A DNA stretch of 64,000 nucleotides. It comes from Diploscapter coronatus (Eukaryota; Nematoda; Chromadorea; Rhabditida; Rhabditidae). The stretch is taken from assembly GCA_964036155.1 (NCBI GenBank), contig OZ038423.1:22087249-22151248 (forward strand), written 5' to 3'. The number at the start of each line of letters is the position of its first letter. Position 1 is the stretch's first letter. Both the position numbers and the translations under genes were made by a program. A model generated the notes under the pieces. That model saw only the letters and a program-made list of their open reading frames with translations, did no database searches and had not been told where the DNA came from. Of the stretch, positions 36,137 to 46,821 are shown in pieces.

Positions 36137-39100
36137 ATGGTAGCGGCCTCGTCAGAGACAGATCCAGCCCCTTCATCTGCTGATTCGCAGGCCGGCGGAC
36201 CGCAGAAATCGGTCTCGGCCACGGAAATCGCGATCGGCGCGGGGAATCCGCTCAAGAAGAAAATCGACCGACTCATCTCCAGCAAACTACACAATGATGC
36301 GGTAAGGATAAAAAACAAATAATACCTGCTCTCTTGAAACTTTTGATAAAAATAGAAAAATAATTTCTTTTTAGAAAAAAAATGAAAAATAATAACGGCC
36401 TCATGACTTGTCATGTTTTTTCCTGTGCTCTCTATCTCTAAATTCAATGAAAAAAATGGCAAATTGAAAATTTTCTAAAAAAAACATTGCAGAACTTCAT
36501 CAAAGTAGTCGACTACGTCGGTCCACTTGTTGATCAACTGGATATTCACATTGAAAGACGTCTGAGGAGGCAGCTCGAACAGAGAGAAATCGAGCTCAAC
36601 AAAGAGTATCTCAAGGATTTTGAACAGGTAGAAATTCGGATCGAGTACAAATTTTAGAGCAAGAATGATAAAAGGTTCTAAAACAAAATCATAAATTTTT
36701 AGACAAAATAGATGAAATGATTTTTCCAGATGAACCAAAACGTGCAGACGTTCGTGGGCAAAGTGCGCGAGATGCACAGAATCAGCTCTGAGCTGACGGA
36801 TCGAATTCAGCAGAACAAGGACAAAACAAAGGATCTGCTCAACAAGACCAGTGCGCTCCAGAGTCACAAGTAGAACATTTGATTTCTCTCTTGAAAATTG
36901 ATCTTTTCTTCGGAATCTCGAATTATTTTCCGAAATTTTTGGGCTTTAAAATTATTTTTCAGACGACTTCTTGAAGCGAAACAGCGCGCCATCGATGAGT
37001 TCCTAGACAAATTCTCGATTTCTGAGACTGAAAGAAAGGCCCTGCACGGAAATCCGAATGGTCAGAATGGTTTTTTTTTTTAAAATAAAATCTGTACATT
37101 TATCAAATCTAATGACTGTATACAAGGAATAGGGATAGGGAAAGAGACTATTTCGGTCCCAAAATGATCAGCAACATGAGGAAAGTATTTCTAGAAAGAA
37201 GTTAGTCTAACCTACCGAGCCTCTACCCTTGTATCCCTATTTTGCTAGTGTACGGCTGCAGTTTTTACGAGAAGACCTCAGAATTTCAATGAAAAATCAT
37301 AAAGAATGATTTTTTTCAGACGGCACCGTATCGATGGAGTTCTTCCCTGCTCTGGAGCGCGTCAAGACCATCTACGAGCAGAGCAAGCAGCTGCTAAGGA
37401 CCAGTCAGGACCATTCCGCTGCGTAGGATTTTTGAAAATTTTTTAGAAGTTCGTTTTACACGAAAAAGAAAATTTAAAAACGTCAAATATTTTTACAAAA
37501 TGAACAAAATCCACTTCCTCGAGAATCAATTATTTTCAGGATCGAAATAATGGATGAAATGGGCAAGTTGATGAGCGACGCCTACATCACCCTTCAAGCC
37601 AGTGCAAGCAGTAAGGAATTTCAGAAGATTAAAAATAAAATAGAAATATTTGAGGAGAATGCCGCCTCCTGTCGACGGACTACAGCGACGTGAAGGGAGT
37701 GCTCTGCAGATCGCTCGCTGTGCTGCAGGAGAGATATGGACTGTTGAAGCATACGTTGGGTGAGTCATTTTTAACCTTTAAAGTTGGGTGCCATGGGCTT
37801 CTTTATAGTTCACCAAATTTGAAAGTGGAAGTTTCGATAAAATAAATAGTTGACTGATTTTCATAACCTTCATAAAAGAGTTTTGAAATATCTAATTTGA
37901 TAGTAATGAATTCCAGATGAATACGCGACCGGTCGCAAGGGCTACATTCTCAAGTACTACATCGACGCGCTGATCAAGGGTGCACACAGAAATGGGAGAC
38001 CAATCGAGTTGATGAGTCACGATTCTTTGAGGTAACTATTAACGAAACGGATAATTAAGGGGTATAATTGACAAAAACTAATTAAATAATTAATTGAATA
38101 ATTAAGTGAGCAATTACCCGACTTTAGGTACATCGGAGACATGCTGGCGTGGATCTACGAGGCAATCGAGAGTGAGCGAGAACTGCTTCAGTTTATGCTG
38201 AAAGATTGCAAGCCTGAAGGTTGGTTGAAAATTTGTAATTTAAAAACCTAAAAAAAAATATTTCTTTGGAAAGCCTATGCTGGTTTTAGGCTGAATGTTG
38301 TTGATAAGGGATAAAACTATATATTTTCAGCAATGCAAGAGCACGGCACATACGTTCTGAGCGAAATTTCCTCAGCCCTGAATGCTCCTTTGAAGGTAAT
38401 CTCTTCTTCTAATAAGAGGAAAATAGTCAAATTTCAGACCCGCGTTGAGCAGTCGATGAACGCCGAACAGAACTGTGTCACACTCTATCGTCTCTCGGCT
38501 CTCTTCAACTTCTACGCAGAGAAATTATCGTGAGTTAATTGGCCAATTAACTTTCTAATTTCCCATTTTTAATCAACTAACTATCGAGTTAATCCCCCTT
38601 TAATTACAGACCAATTATCGGTGCTGATTCTCAGTTAGCGAGGACAATTGTCGAGTTGAACGAGTTGGCACTGAACCTGTTCTTCTCCTCGCTGAGCAGT
38701 GCTGTTAGGAAGTTGTTGACTAAAGTAATTTTTTTTGGAAAACAAAATTTCCTTCAAATTAAAAGTCCCAGAAAAGATTTGTTAAACAATTAAATTTTTC
38801 AGATGGGAGCTCCAGATTATGACCTACTTCCTGTTCCCGCAGTCCATCAGGTTCTCCTCCTGCTGCGCGACATTCTGGACACCCACGATGGCGCAATGAC
38901 AAGTCGCTCGAACGCTCAGGAGGAATTCCAGCAGGCTCGAAGCTTTCATGAGTCATAATTTTACAAAAATAAAGTTTTAGATTTTCACGCATGTTCTAGA
39001 CCCTCTCCACAATGCAATTCAAATCGCCGCAACGCATCTCCACTCTCCTTTGGGTAGGTTTCAAATTTCGATGAAAATGAAATATAAAGCGAAGGATTTA

Positions 39101-40302
39101 TTAAGTCCACTTGGTTGATATTAAAATACAAATCATTTCTACATTGATTTTTTCCCGATTTATGCAACTTTAAAAGCTAATTCTGACACTTTTCAGACAT
39201 AGCGGTTTACACTCTGAATTGCCTGACTGCAATCAACTCGCTGGTGACGCTTTATCAGTTCACTGACAGGAGACTGGAGATGCTCAAGGCTTCGGTAAAT
39301 ATCCTGGCTTTGAAAGAAAAAGTGTCGTATTTGATTCCGAAACTTATTTGAAGCATAGTTTTGAAAAAAGCAAAGACCCAATGTTTTCCTGCAAATACAA
39401 TATTTTCAGATGGAGGCGAACGAAGACGTCCTCGTTTCCGAAGAAGCCTCGAATATTCTCGCTTCGACGGGACTCGTGGAAATCTACAGAAAGGCCGCTG
39501 CGCATGATACAAACCAGGTAGTTTTGTTGTTCGATAAAAGTGCGTCGGGAACCATCGATAACTTTTGAAATATTATTTGAGAGTTTCGCGAAACACGCAA
39601 AATTTTCAGTTTTGATAATTTATAAAATTGAGGGCCCTCTATCAGCCATCCCCAGCATGGACCCTGCCTCGATCATGCACGCGCTCAATCAATTCGACTC
39701 GTTTCTGGCCCGACCAGACAGTTGCAGACTCGATCAGGTCGCTAAGATTAGCAGTGCCAGGATTAGGTTTGTTTTCTATCTTTTCATAAAAAAGTTCAAA
39801 ATTTAAAGATACAAACTTTTTCTTCGAAATTCTACCAAACTTTCCCCCGAACCTACAAGAGGACGGGGCTATAACTATTTTATATGAAGTTATGCTTTAA
39901 ATGACTTTTCCTGAAACCTAGAAAACTACTAATTTTCGAAAATGGCTTTACTTTATTTGATATTTTTCAGGGACCTGGTTCGAAGCAGGACGATGGAGAA
40001 CGTGATCGCTGCCTACTCGACGATTCACAGGAAATTGGCCGACCCTCCTAACAAATACGAGAACATCAACTACAAATCCGTGGAACAGGTTGGTTTTAAT
40101 AGAAAAATGAATTTCGGTGGCTATTTGGAAACCGTGAGATATCGAAACACGAGACATAGACAAGAATAGAGTAGAGAGGAATAGGATTAGGTATTCATTT
40201 CATATCATTTCTCCATGTTTCGTGCCTCGAATTCATTGGTTCCAGATTTCCAATTACGTAACTGAATTTCGAAAATTTTAGGTGAAGGAACTCCTCAAAT
40301 GA
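36137..40302 (+). CDS. cogc-6: Conserved oligomeric Golgi complex subunit 6 (COG6)
   Basis: About 18 exons from ATG 36137 to TGA 40300-40302, roughly 600-650 residues, near the family length. The N-terminus is acidic and Ser/Ala-rich. The N-terminal coiled coil then starts at about NPLKKKIDRLISSKL and continues through RRLLEAKQRAIDEFLDKFSI. Diagnostic C-terminal blocks are FFPALERVKTIYEQSKQLL, GRPIELMSHDSLRYIGDML, EEFQQIFTHVLDPLHNAIQ and QFTDRRLEMLKASMEA, which align in order with vertebrate COG6. COG6 belongs to lobe B of the COG tether, which captures retrograde vesicles at the Golgi. One intron (38935-38980) uses a GC donor. Another (about 37610-37658) must be spliced to GAGAATGCC to keep the frame reading ECRLLSTDYSDV. 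Confidence 0.95.
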
Positions 40303-40972
40303 AATGTGATATTTGGATTATGGGCAATTATTCATTATTCTAATTTATTCAACTCTAGTGAAAGAAAAGAAAACTGGATCATAATAGCCTGCGATAAAAT
40401 CGAATTGTTCTATCATCAGAAAAGATTGTCAGAGCAATAAAATATTGAATTTTAGAAAAATTGAGGAATAACTAAGTTTGTTGGTTGAAATCCGTTAACA
40501 AATACTTTTATGAGTTTAGTTGCGTTTCAAAGGCTTCATATGAGTAAAAAATTTCCCTCAAAGATTTTAGTTTGAGTAAAATTATTACCAAAATTAAACG
40601 AAAGCAGATTTGAGAATGAGAAATAATGTTGAAAAAGTAAACAACTTTTCTATAATTTGGATAAGCTTCGAAAATTTCACTTATGATTTTGAAAATGCAT
40701 TGTTCAATCTCTAGAAGAGCTAACTACTAATACCGCATTTTTCATGATTGCAGAAATATGCTACTTTCTCTATTTAAGACATTCCGTTATTTCACAACCT
40801 AGGTAAAAAGAGAATGATTGCATTGTACACGTCACTCTAACAGAGAGTAGAAAAGAAAACAAGAAAAAGAGTGAAAGAGTGACATTATTGTTTTTCGCAA
40901 AAATCCATTTGAATTTCTTTGTGATTTTCTTTATTATTCAAAAAATTGACATTTATTGATTTTAGAATTAGC
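40303..40972 (+). other. COG6 3' UTR and rhomboid upstream region
   Basis: AT-rich, no exon. AATAAA at 40436-40441 is the likely COG6 poly(A) signal. A GAGAGTAGAAAAG-type purine run lies near 40840-40880. A TTTTAG acceptor ends seven bases before the rhomboid ATG. Confidence 0.45.
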
Positions 40973-43204
40973 ATGTTTCGTAATCGACAGAGACAGCAGC
41001 GTCAAAATCTCGGCGTTTACCTCCTGGCCTATCAACTAATGACAGTCGGACCTATTCCGCCTGTAACTCTCGGTGCAATTGCTTTGCAGGTTAGCTAATT
41101 GAGTGGTAGTTGAATAATTAATAGTTAACTGACCAATTGTTTTATAAAATTTCAATTATTATACTAATTTCAGGTGGCAATTTACCTCGGTTTCATTCCA
41201 GCGTTGGACCTGGATAAGACAAGTGGGTTTCTTTCTTGACTTTTTGAGGAAAAGAAACGATATCGACAAGGAAATGGAATATCTTGTGAGAACTAATTAC
41301 CTAAAATGAATCTTTAACGAAGGAAAGAATTTTGTTTTCTGAAACAAATAAGATGACGAAAAAAACTATTTTAGGATCTCTCTGTTTGATCCCCTATCGC
41401 ATCATCCAAAAAGGCGAATGGATCCGTCTCCTTGCTCCAATCGTGATGCACGCAGACGACATGCACTTGTACTACAACATGGCATCGCTGCTTTGGAAGG
41501 TGGGGCAATTTTGTGTTTGAATCAGCTCTTTGAGACTGATTATCAATGACTTTTCGAGTCGTTTATCAATTTACTCGTTTTGAAACATACTTGTGTAAAA
41601 ATCCCTTTTACTATTCTTGAAGAATAATCTTGTGTTTTAAATCCCGTCGCATCGAACTGTTTATCTGAAATTAAACACGTCTTTATTTTTATTTAAACTT
41701 ACAACTTTTCGCAAAGTATTAATTTCACACCACTTCTGTAAATTTTTACCTAAACTCAAAACCTATTCTTTTTCCATTTTCAGGGTCGCAAACTGGAGAA
41801 TTGGATGGGCTCTGTACGATTTGCCTCGGTTCTGGCGGTCCTCTCCCTGGCCTCGTCAGCGACGGCCGTTCTTCTCAGCTTCGTTCTCGACGGATTCCTG
41901 CAAAGTGGTTATTCCATGCAGTGCGCAGTGGGATTTTCTGGTAAGTTCCTATTTAACTCAAGAAATCGTCATTTTTCTCTTATACTAAAGATCGGATTGA
42001 AATTTTCCTGAATTCTTTCCCCTATGCATTATTCTTGAAAAAATTAAGATTTTCTTGAAAATCTTTCAAAAACAATTTTTAAAGTTATGTTTCAGGCGTT
42101 CTTTTCGCTCTAAAAGTCCTTGTGAGCACATACTTGGCCGATGAGGACAACTATCTGTTCGGCTGGATGCCGATTCCCTCGAAATACGTCGCCTGGGCTG
42201 AACTTGTACTCATTCAGGTAGTTTTCAAACTTATTGAAAAATCCTTTGAATTAGTAGGCGAACTATTGATGGACAAGAAAAATTCGGAGTTTCCTAGTTT
42301 CTTACTTTTAGTGAGAAGTTTCAAACGAAAATTCAGGCAATAACTCCGAACGCCTCTTTCGTCGGCCACTTGGCTGGAATTCTGGCTGGTTTGATGTACA
42401 CCTACGGACCACTCCGAGTCCTTTCTGACATCGTTGCGTCACCGTTTTTGGCAGGTAGGAAATTATCAGTTTTATACTAATTTGCTACGTTTCGAATTCC
42501 TAATTTCTAAAGTATTTGAGAATGAATTCTGATGTAGATTTTATCGAAAACAAGAAAAATTCAATCAGCACTCGGGTTTCTCTCCCAAAGATGAGGATTC
42601 GCAATTAATTATTTCTTCTTGAAATAGTTATTTTTAGACGGCCAAAATCGACGAGGTCCGACTGCGCCAAGGTACGAAAGCGATGATTACGACAATGTGA
42701 ATGACAGACCGGACGAAAGGGCGTTCAGGGGCGGGGCTGGATATGCTAGAAGGGACGATTTCAAGTAAGATTTTTCATTTGTTTTAATTTTGTCTCAAAC
42801 CGATTTCAAGGTCGGCCATCGTTTGAAGTTATCGTATACGTTTACTTTTTGAAACATCCAAAATTCGGTTTTCTAAAATATTGATAATTTCATTAGTGAC
42901 CCTCAAAAATATCGATGCATCTTGTTGCTGGACAAGATATTCATCGCAAGAAGTATAGCGAATGTTTCCTTTATGAAAATTCATTAAGTGACTCAAAAAT
43001 AACGGAGAACCTAGACTATGAAATAATATCTCAAGATTTTAACTTATATAGAATCTGCTGAGGATAGGTTCAATTTTCAGTGAATTTACCGGCGGCTTTT
43101 CTGAGGGGGAGCAGATACGCCGTGCGATGGAGGAGTCGAGAAGATATCAGCAACCAAATCAACCATATCAAAGGAGTCCCTACGGGTGGAATGTCGATGA
43201 TTGA
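40973..43204 (+). CDS. RHBDD1: Rhomboid intramembrane protease of the RHBDD1/RHBDL4 type
   Basis: Eight exons from ATG 40973 to TGA 43202-43204, about 300 residues. The hydrophobic segments follow RHBDD1: IPPVTLGAIALQ, then MHADDMHLYYNMASLLWK, where the HxxxYN loop is intact. The catalytic serine is in CAVGFSGVLFALKVL and the catalytic histidine in SFVGHLAGILAGLMYTYGPL, so both active-site residues are present. The cytosolic tail has an Arg-rich patch RRGPTAPRYE and the block EGEQIRRAMEESRRY, which fits a ubiquitin-interacting motif (acidic, then AxxxS). RHBDL4 cleaves and extracts ER membrane clients with p97 in ER-associated degradation, and the tail supports the same role here. Derlins were considered, but they lack the GxSG serine. 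Confidence 0.95.
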
Positions 43205-43997
43205 TTTATTATTGATTTGTAATTAGTTGTTCAAAAATATAGGCCGTTACTAAATTCCGGCGAAAAGCCAATACTACTTCCCCTATTTTCACCTACCTTT
43301 TTGGCCTTTTTCACCGGGGTTCATCGGGATTTAGAATCCGCCAAAGTATCATAAGACTTCAAGTTTGTAAAAATTAGAATTCTCGAAAAATTCACTTACT
43401 CTTTTCCTTTATTAACGATTTTTTTCTGATCGATTTCTTTTTCAATATATATTATTTTTACAGGTTTGAAACATAGCTTATTTAGACGGGTCACTAATTG
43501 TAATTTCAACAAAAAAGAGGTGATAAAAAACTTGTAAATAAAGAAAGTTTCTGTTTTTTTTTCAATATAATTCGTGCGTAATTTAGTTGGTTTGAAAACC
43601 AATCATTTTATTTATCATTTTCGCTGCAAAAAATCGCTTGTTTTCGAGATTTTTGAATTTTTGCCATAATTCTCGATTTCTTTCACTTTTGTGCTAGAGT
43701 GGAGCCCTCCTCTCTCGTCAATGACGTCTAAAATCTCTTTTCGCCTCTTAAATTTCAACACTATTTCTCTTTTCCTTTTTCTTTTCTTTTCCAATGCTAT
43801 TTCTCCATTGGTCCCTTTTTCTGATTTCTTTTTGACCCTTTAAGAATGCAGCGCTATTTTCTTTTTCAGAGGGTTTTCAGAAAAAAATGAGTGATGATGA
43901 AATGATCATTTTTGGAACTTTTCTAGGAATTTTTGGAATCGTGTTGGATAAAAAGAGACTAACAATTTTAATTTTTGAAGAGAATGAAGGTTTTCAG
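43205..43997. other. Rhomboid 3' flank and T-rich DNA
   Basis: No certain exon. Plus-strand CTATTTCTC words recur at 43760-43865 in pyrimidine-rich DNA. A TTTTCAG followed by ATGAGTGATGATG at 43887 is start-like and in frame with the next exon. The intervening reading (hydrophobic, 37 codons) could be either coding or an unspliced intron lacking stops. Confidence 0.4.
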
Positions 43998-45117
43998 GAA
44001 CAAGCCTCGAGACACTTGGGCGGCAAGAAAATTGGTACCATCACCCAAAACTTGGAACTCGGCCAGGAAACCATTCAAGTATAATTTTCAAAAATTCATA
44101 AAAATAACAAAAACAAGAAAATGAGGAGATTTTCTAGAAAGGACATTCTATCCATGTCTGGGGATTTAATTTGAGACACAAGAAATAATTCGGATATGTG
44201 AAATTCCTCCCATAAAATAAGGCTAGGATTAGGCAGCGAATTTGATGAAATCCCAGCAAACCCATTAAATTTATGCTATTTTCAAGAGAAATGACTCATT
44301 TTCGATCGGCTTCTGGAAGTTTCTGAAATTAAATTCTTTCGAAAACCCGGAAAAACTATTCAAGGGATCTAGCTTAAAATGCGTACATTTCCAACATGAT
44401 TTTTGAAATTTTACAAGTAAGGTAGTCTCAAAATAAGACCAATTTCAATACGACTCATAAAAATGCGCGTAGAATTAGTTACACTCTTTTCGCGAATACG
44501 CGATTTTGTCGGAACATTTTTCTGCAATTTTTCAATGTGATTCCCTGATTTTTTCGCATTTCGTGTGCCCCTTTCTCGCTTATTTTCGACCCCCCTTTAC
44601 TTCTTTCCCTTTGCAAGATAGGATGGAAAAAATAAAGGGCGAAAAATAGAGGGGAAAAGAAGCAAAAACCCAATAAATAGTGTGGGAAAGAGAAATAGAC
44701 GCAGAGAGATCTCCTCTCTTTACTCGATATGTCATTACTCTCATCTGTTCACACACTATTTCCCTCTCCCCACGGCCTCACAAAACATAGACTGCAAAAG
44801 AGCGAGACGAATGAGAAAACGAAAATAGAGAAAGCGACGAGAAAGCATGGTAAATGGGGAGAGTCGGTCAGAGAAAAACAGATAACGGAGAAATAGAAAG
44901 AGGGTCTATGTGATTAGAGAGAAGGAAAAAACGGCTAATATAAGTGAGGATATAAGGAAAACGATGAGTAAATTTTTAGAAAAGGAAATTAACCGAGAAA
45001 ATAAAAGGAATAAAGACGAAAAAATGAAGTATTAATTTTCAGACAAACCGTGGAGAAGTTCAAATCGAAAGCGACAAGACGCAAGGCGAAACTTCGCCGG
45101 ATTTCTACAAAACAAAG
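43998..45117 (+). CDS. Two spliced exons of uncertain product upstream of TBL1
   Basis: Exon A (43998-44078) and exon B (45043-45117) have good TTTTCAG acceptors and GTATAA/GTATTT donors, and are G+C-rich like true exons. Frame 1 joins phase 0 to phase 0 and begins EQASRHLGGKKIGTITQNLE. A second frame is also open through both exons, basic (RRKAKLRR), and carries on in phase into an exon at 46659 up to TAG 46792-46794. That last exon contains the TBL1 ATG, so A and B could be TBL1 5' UTR exons carrying a leader ORF, or part of a separate small gene. I recognise neither translation. In-frame stops between 46792 and the ATG rule out a simple N-terminal extension of TBL1. Confidence 0.4.
44696..44706. 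promoter_or_regulatory. GACGCAGAG box, near match
   Basis: Reads TAGACGCAGAG within a purine-rich island (44630-44900). It differs by one base from the AGAGACGCAGA word found at 45670 and 50419. Confidence 0.35.
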
Positions 45118-46658
45118 GTATTTTTACTCGATTTTCTGAAAAACAGCGAAAAATGTCGAGGCGAAACGTTTTGTCAGTCATTGCAAACTTGGCTAGAAAA
45201 CGGGAATCAGTATGGTCACATGAGATACGTTCTAACTGTGATAGATAACAAATTTGATTCCAAAAGTGGTTATGATTTGTATAAAAATCGCCTAATTTTA
45301 TTAAGCTCTAAAGATAATTAGGGATAGTTTAAGGTGCGAAATAATGGAAATAATTAGCATAAAATTACAAATTTCTGAATCTTCCCGCTAAATTTTATAT
45401 CCTGACTATGGTGATTATCTTGGCAATCATTTGGGGTAAAGTATTCATGTTTTTATCATCAGTTTGTCGAACTTTCTCGACTTTGATTCATTTTTGAATT
45501 TATCGGTTTGTCGATGGTTAGGTCGCGTTTCATTTGGTCGGTCCCTCGATGTCTGCGTCCTTGCCCCCGCGCCTAAACGAATGGCCTCTAAACTCCCTGC
45601 ACCCACGAATCTCTGACACTCTAGCCACGACAGAGAGAGTGGGAAGAGATGGCGACGCAGCGAGAGAGCAGAGACGCAGACTACGAGAGAGAAGAGAGAG
45701 GGGAGCGAGAGAGCGCAATTCCCAGTTCCCCTTCGCAGACTGAATTCGAAAACGCGGGACGGACGAGCGTTTTGCCGACCACGCCGTTCCGCATTCATTT
45801 TTATCCCGTCATACGCGGGAGCTCTCCACTTCCATTTTTCACTAATTTTCGCCAAAATCCGACAACTTTAACCCAAGTTATGCTAATTTTTATATAACCC
45901 CCGTCCAAAATTATCGCACGATTTTGAAATTAGGGGCAAACGATAGAGCACATTAAGGAGCATATCCTGGCCAAATTTCACGAAATTCCGACATTTCTGA
46001 GCCGACTTATGCTTGATTCAATTCTGAGACTAATACGTCATCACGCTACTAGGAACATTTATCAACGCATTCCGATGATAATTGATAATCCATTATTTGG
46101 ATTATCGTTTTGCACCATCTAGTTCGATTAAATAATAGTCCCCAATTAGCCTAATTACCCGATTAATTACCCTGAGCTTTAATTATATTCCGGGCTAATC
46201 AGTTAAATTACCTCAATGTGAATTATTGCACGTGATTTTAAGAGCGTATGCACTTTGTCGGAGACTTGTTACTTCGATAATTAACTTTTTAGCCCTAAAT
46301 TTTGACATTTTCGTTAAGAAATGCCCACCTTTGCGTTATGAGAGTGCGCTATCAAAACACGCTTTTATTTTGCTATTTCTACATTTAGACAATTGGTAAA
46401 GTTGTATTTTAAATTTCCAACTTCATTGTCCTCGAATATTTTGATTTCCGAGTTCAAGTTTCTTTAAATTTATGCGATCAAAGATTAACTCTCCTAAAAT
46501 TCGCCCAAAAATATCTCAACTTCCTGAATTTTTCTATAATTTCTAGCAGAAACTGTTCTTCAATTTATCATTTTTCTTTTAAAGAAAAGTTTAAATTACT
46601 CGACGGTAGTTCAAATTTGTTCTAATAGACGCTAATTACTCATTTTTAATATTTTCAG
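45118..46658 (+). other. Intronic/promoter region upstream of the TBL1 start exon
   Basis: No exon was recognised. It includes the purine-rich island 45605-45720. ORFs across that island on both strands, such as 45445-45855 minus, are R/E/S-rich low complexity. Confidence 0.4.
45670..45680. promoter_or_regulatory. AGAGACGCAGA promoter-type word
   Basis: An exact copy of the 11-base word whose complement, TCTGCGTCTCT, I know as an over-represented promoter motif in Caenorhabditis. It lies in a GAGAG-rich island, about 1.15 kb before the TBL1 ATG. Confidence 0.5.
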
Positions 46659-46821
46659 AATCCCGTTCGATTTATTTGCTGTTTGGTTGGTTCGCACTGA
46701 TCCTCTCTTGATCCAACTCAGTTCCGCATCCGTTCATTTGTTCCGACAGCAAATGCGCCAACAGCGGATCGGCTCTACGAACAGCAGCAAGTAGCCTAAA
46801 TTCTGAAATTAGCCGATCAAA

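Noticed and set aside
45445..45855. 136-codon minus-strand ORF over the purine-rich island
   Set aside because: R/S/L-rich translation of GAGAG repeats, without homology or gene structure.
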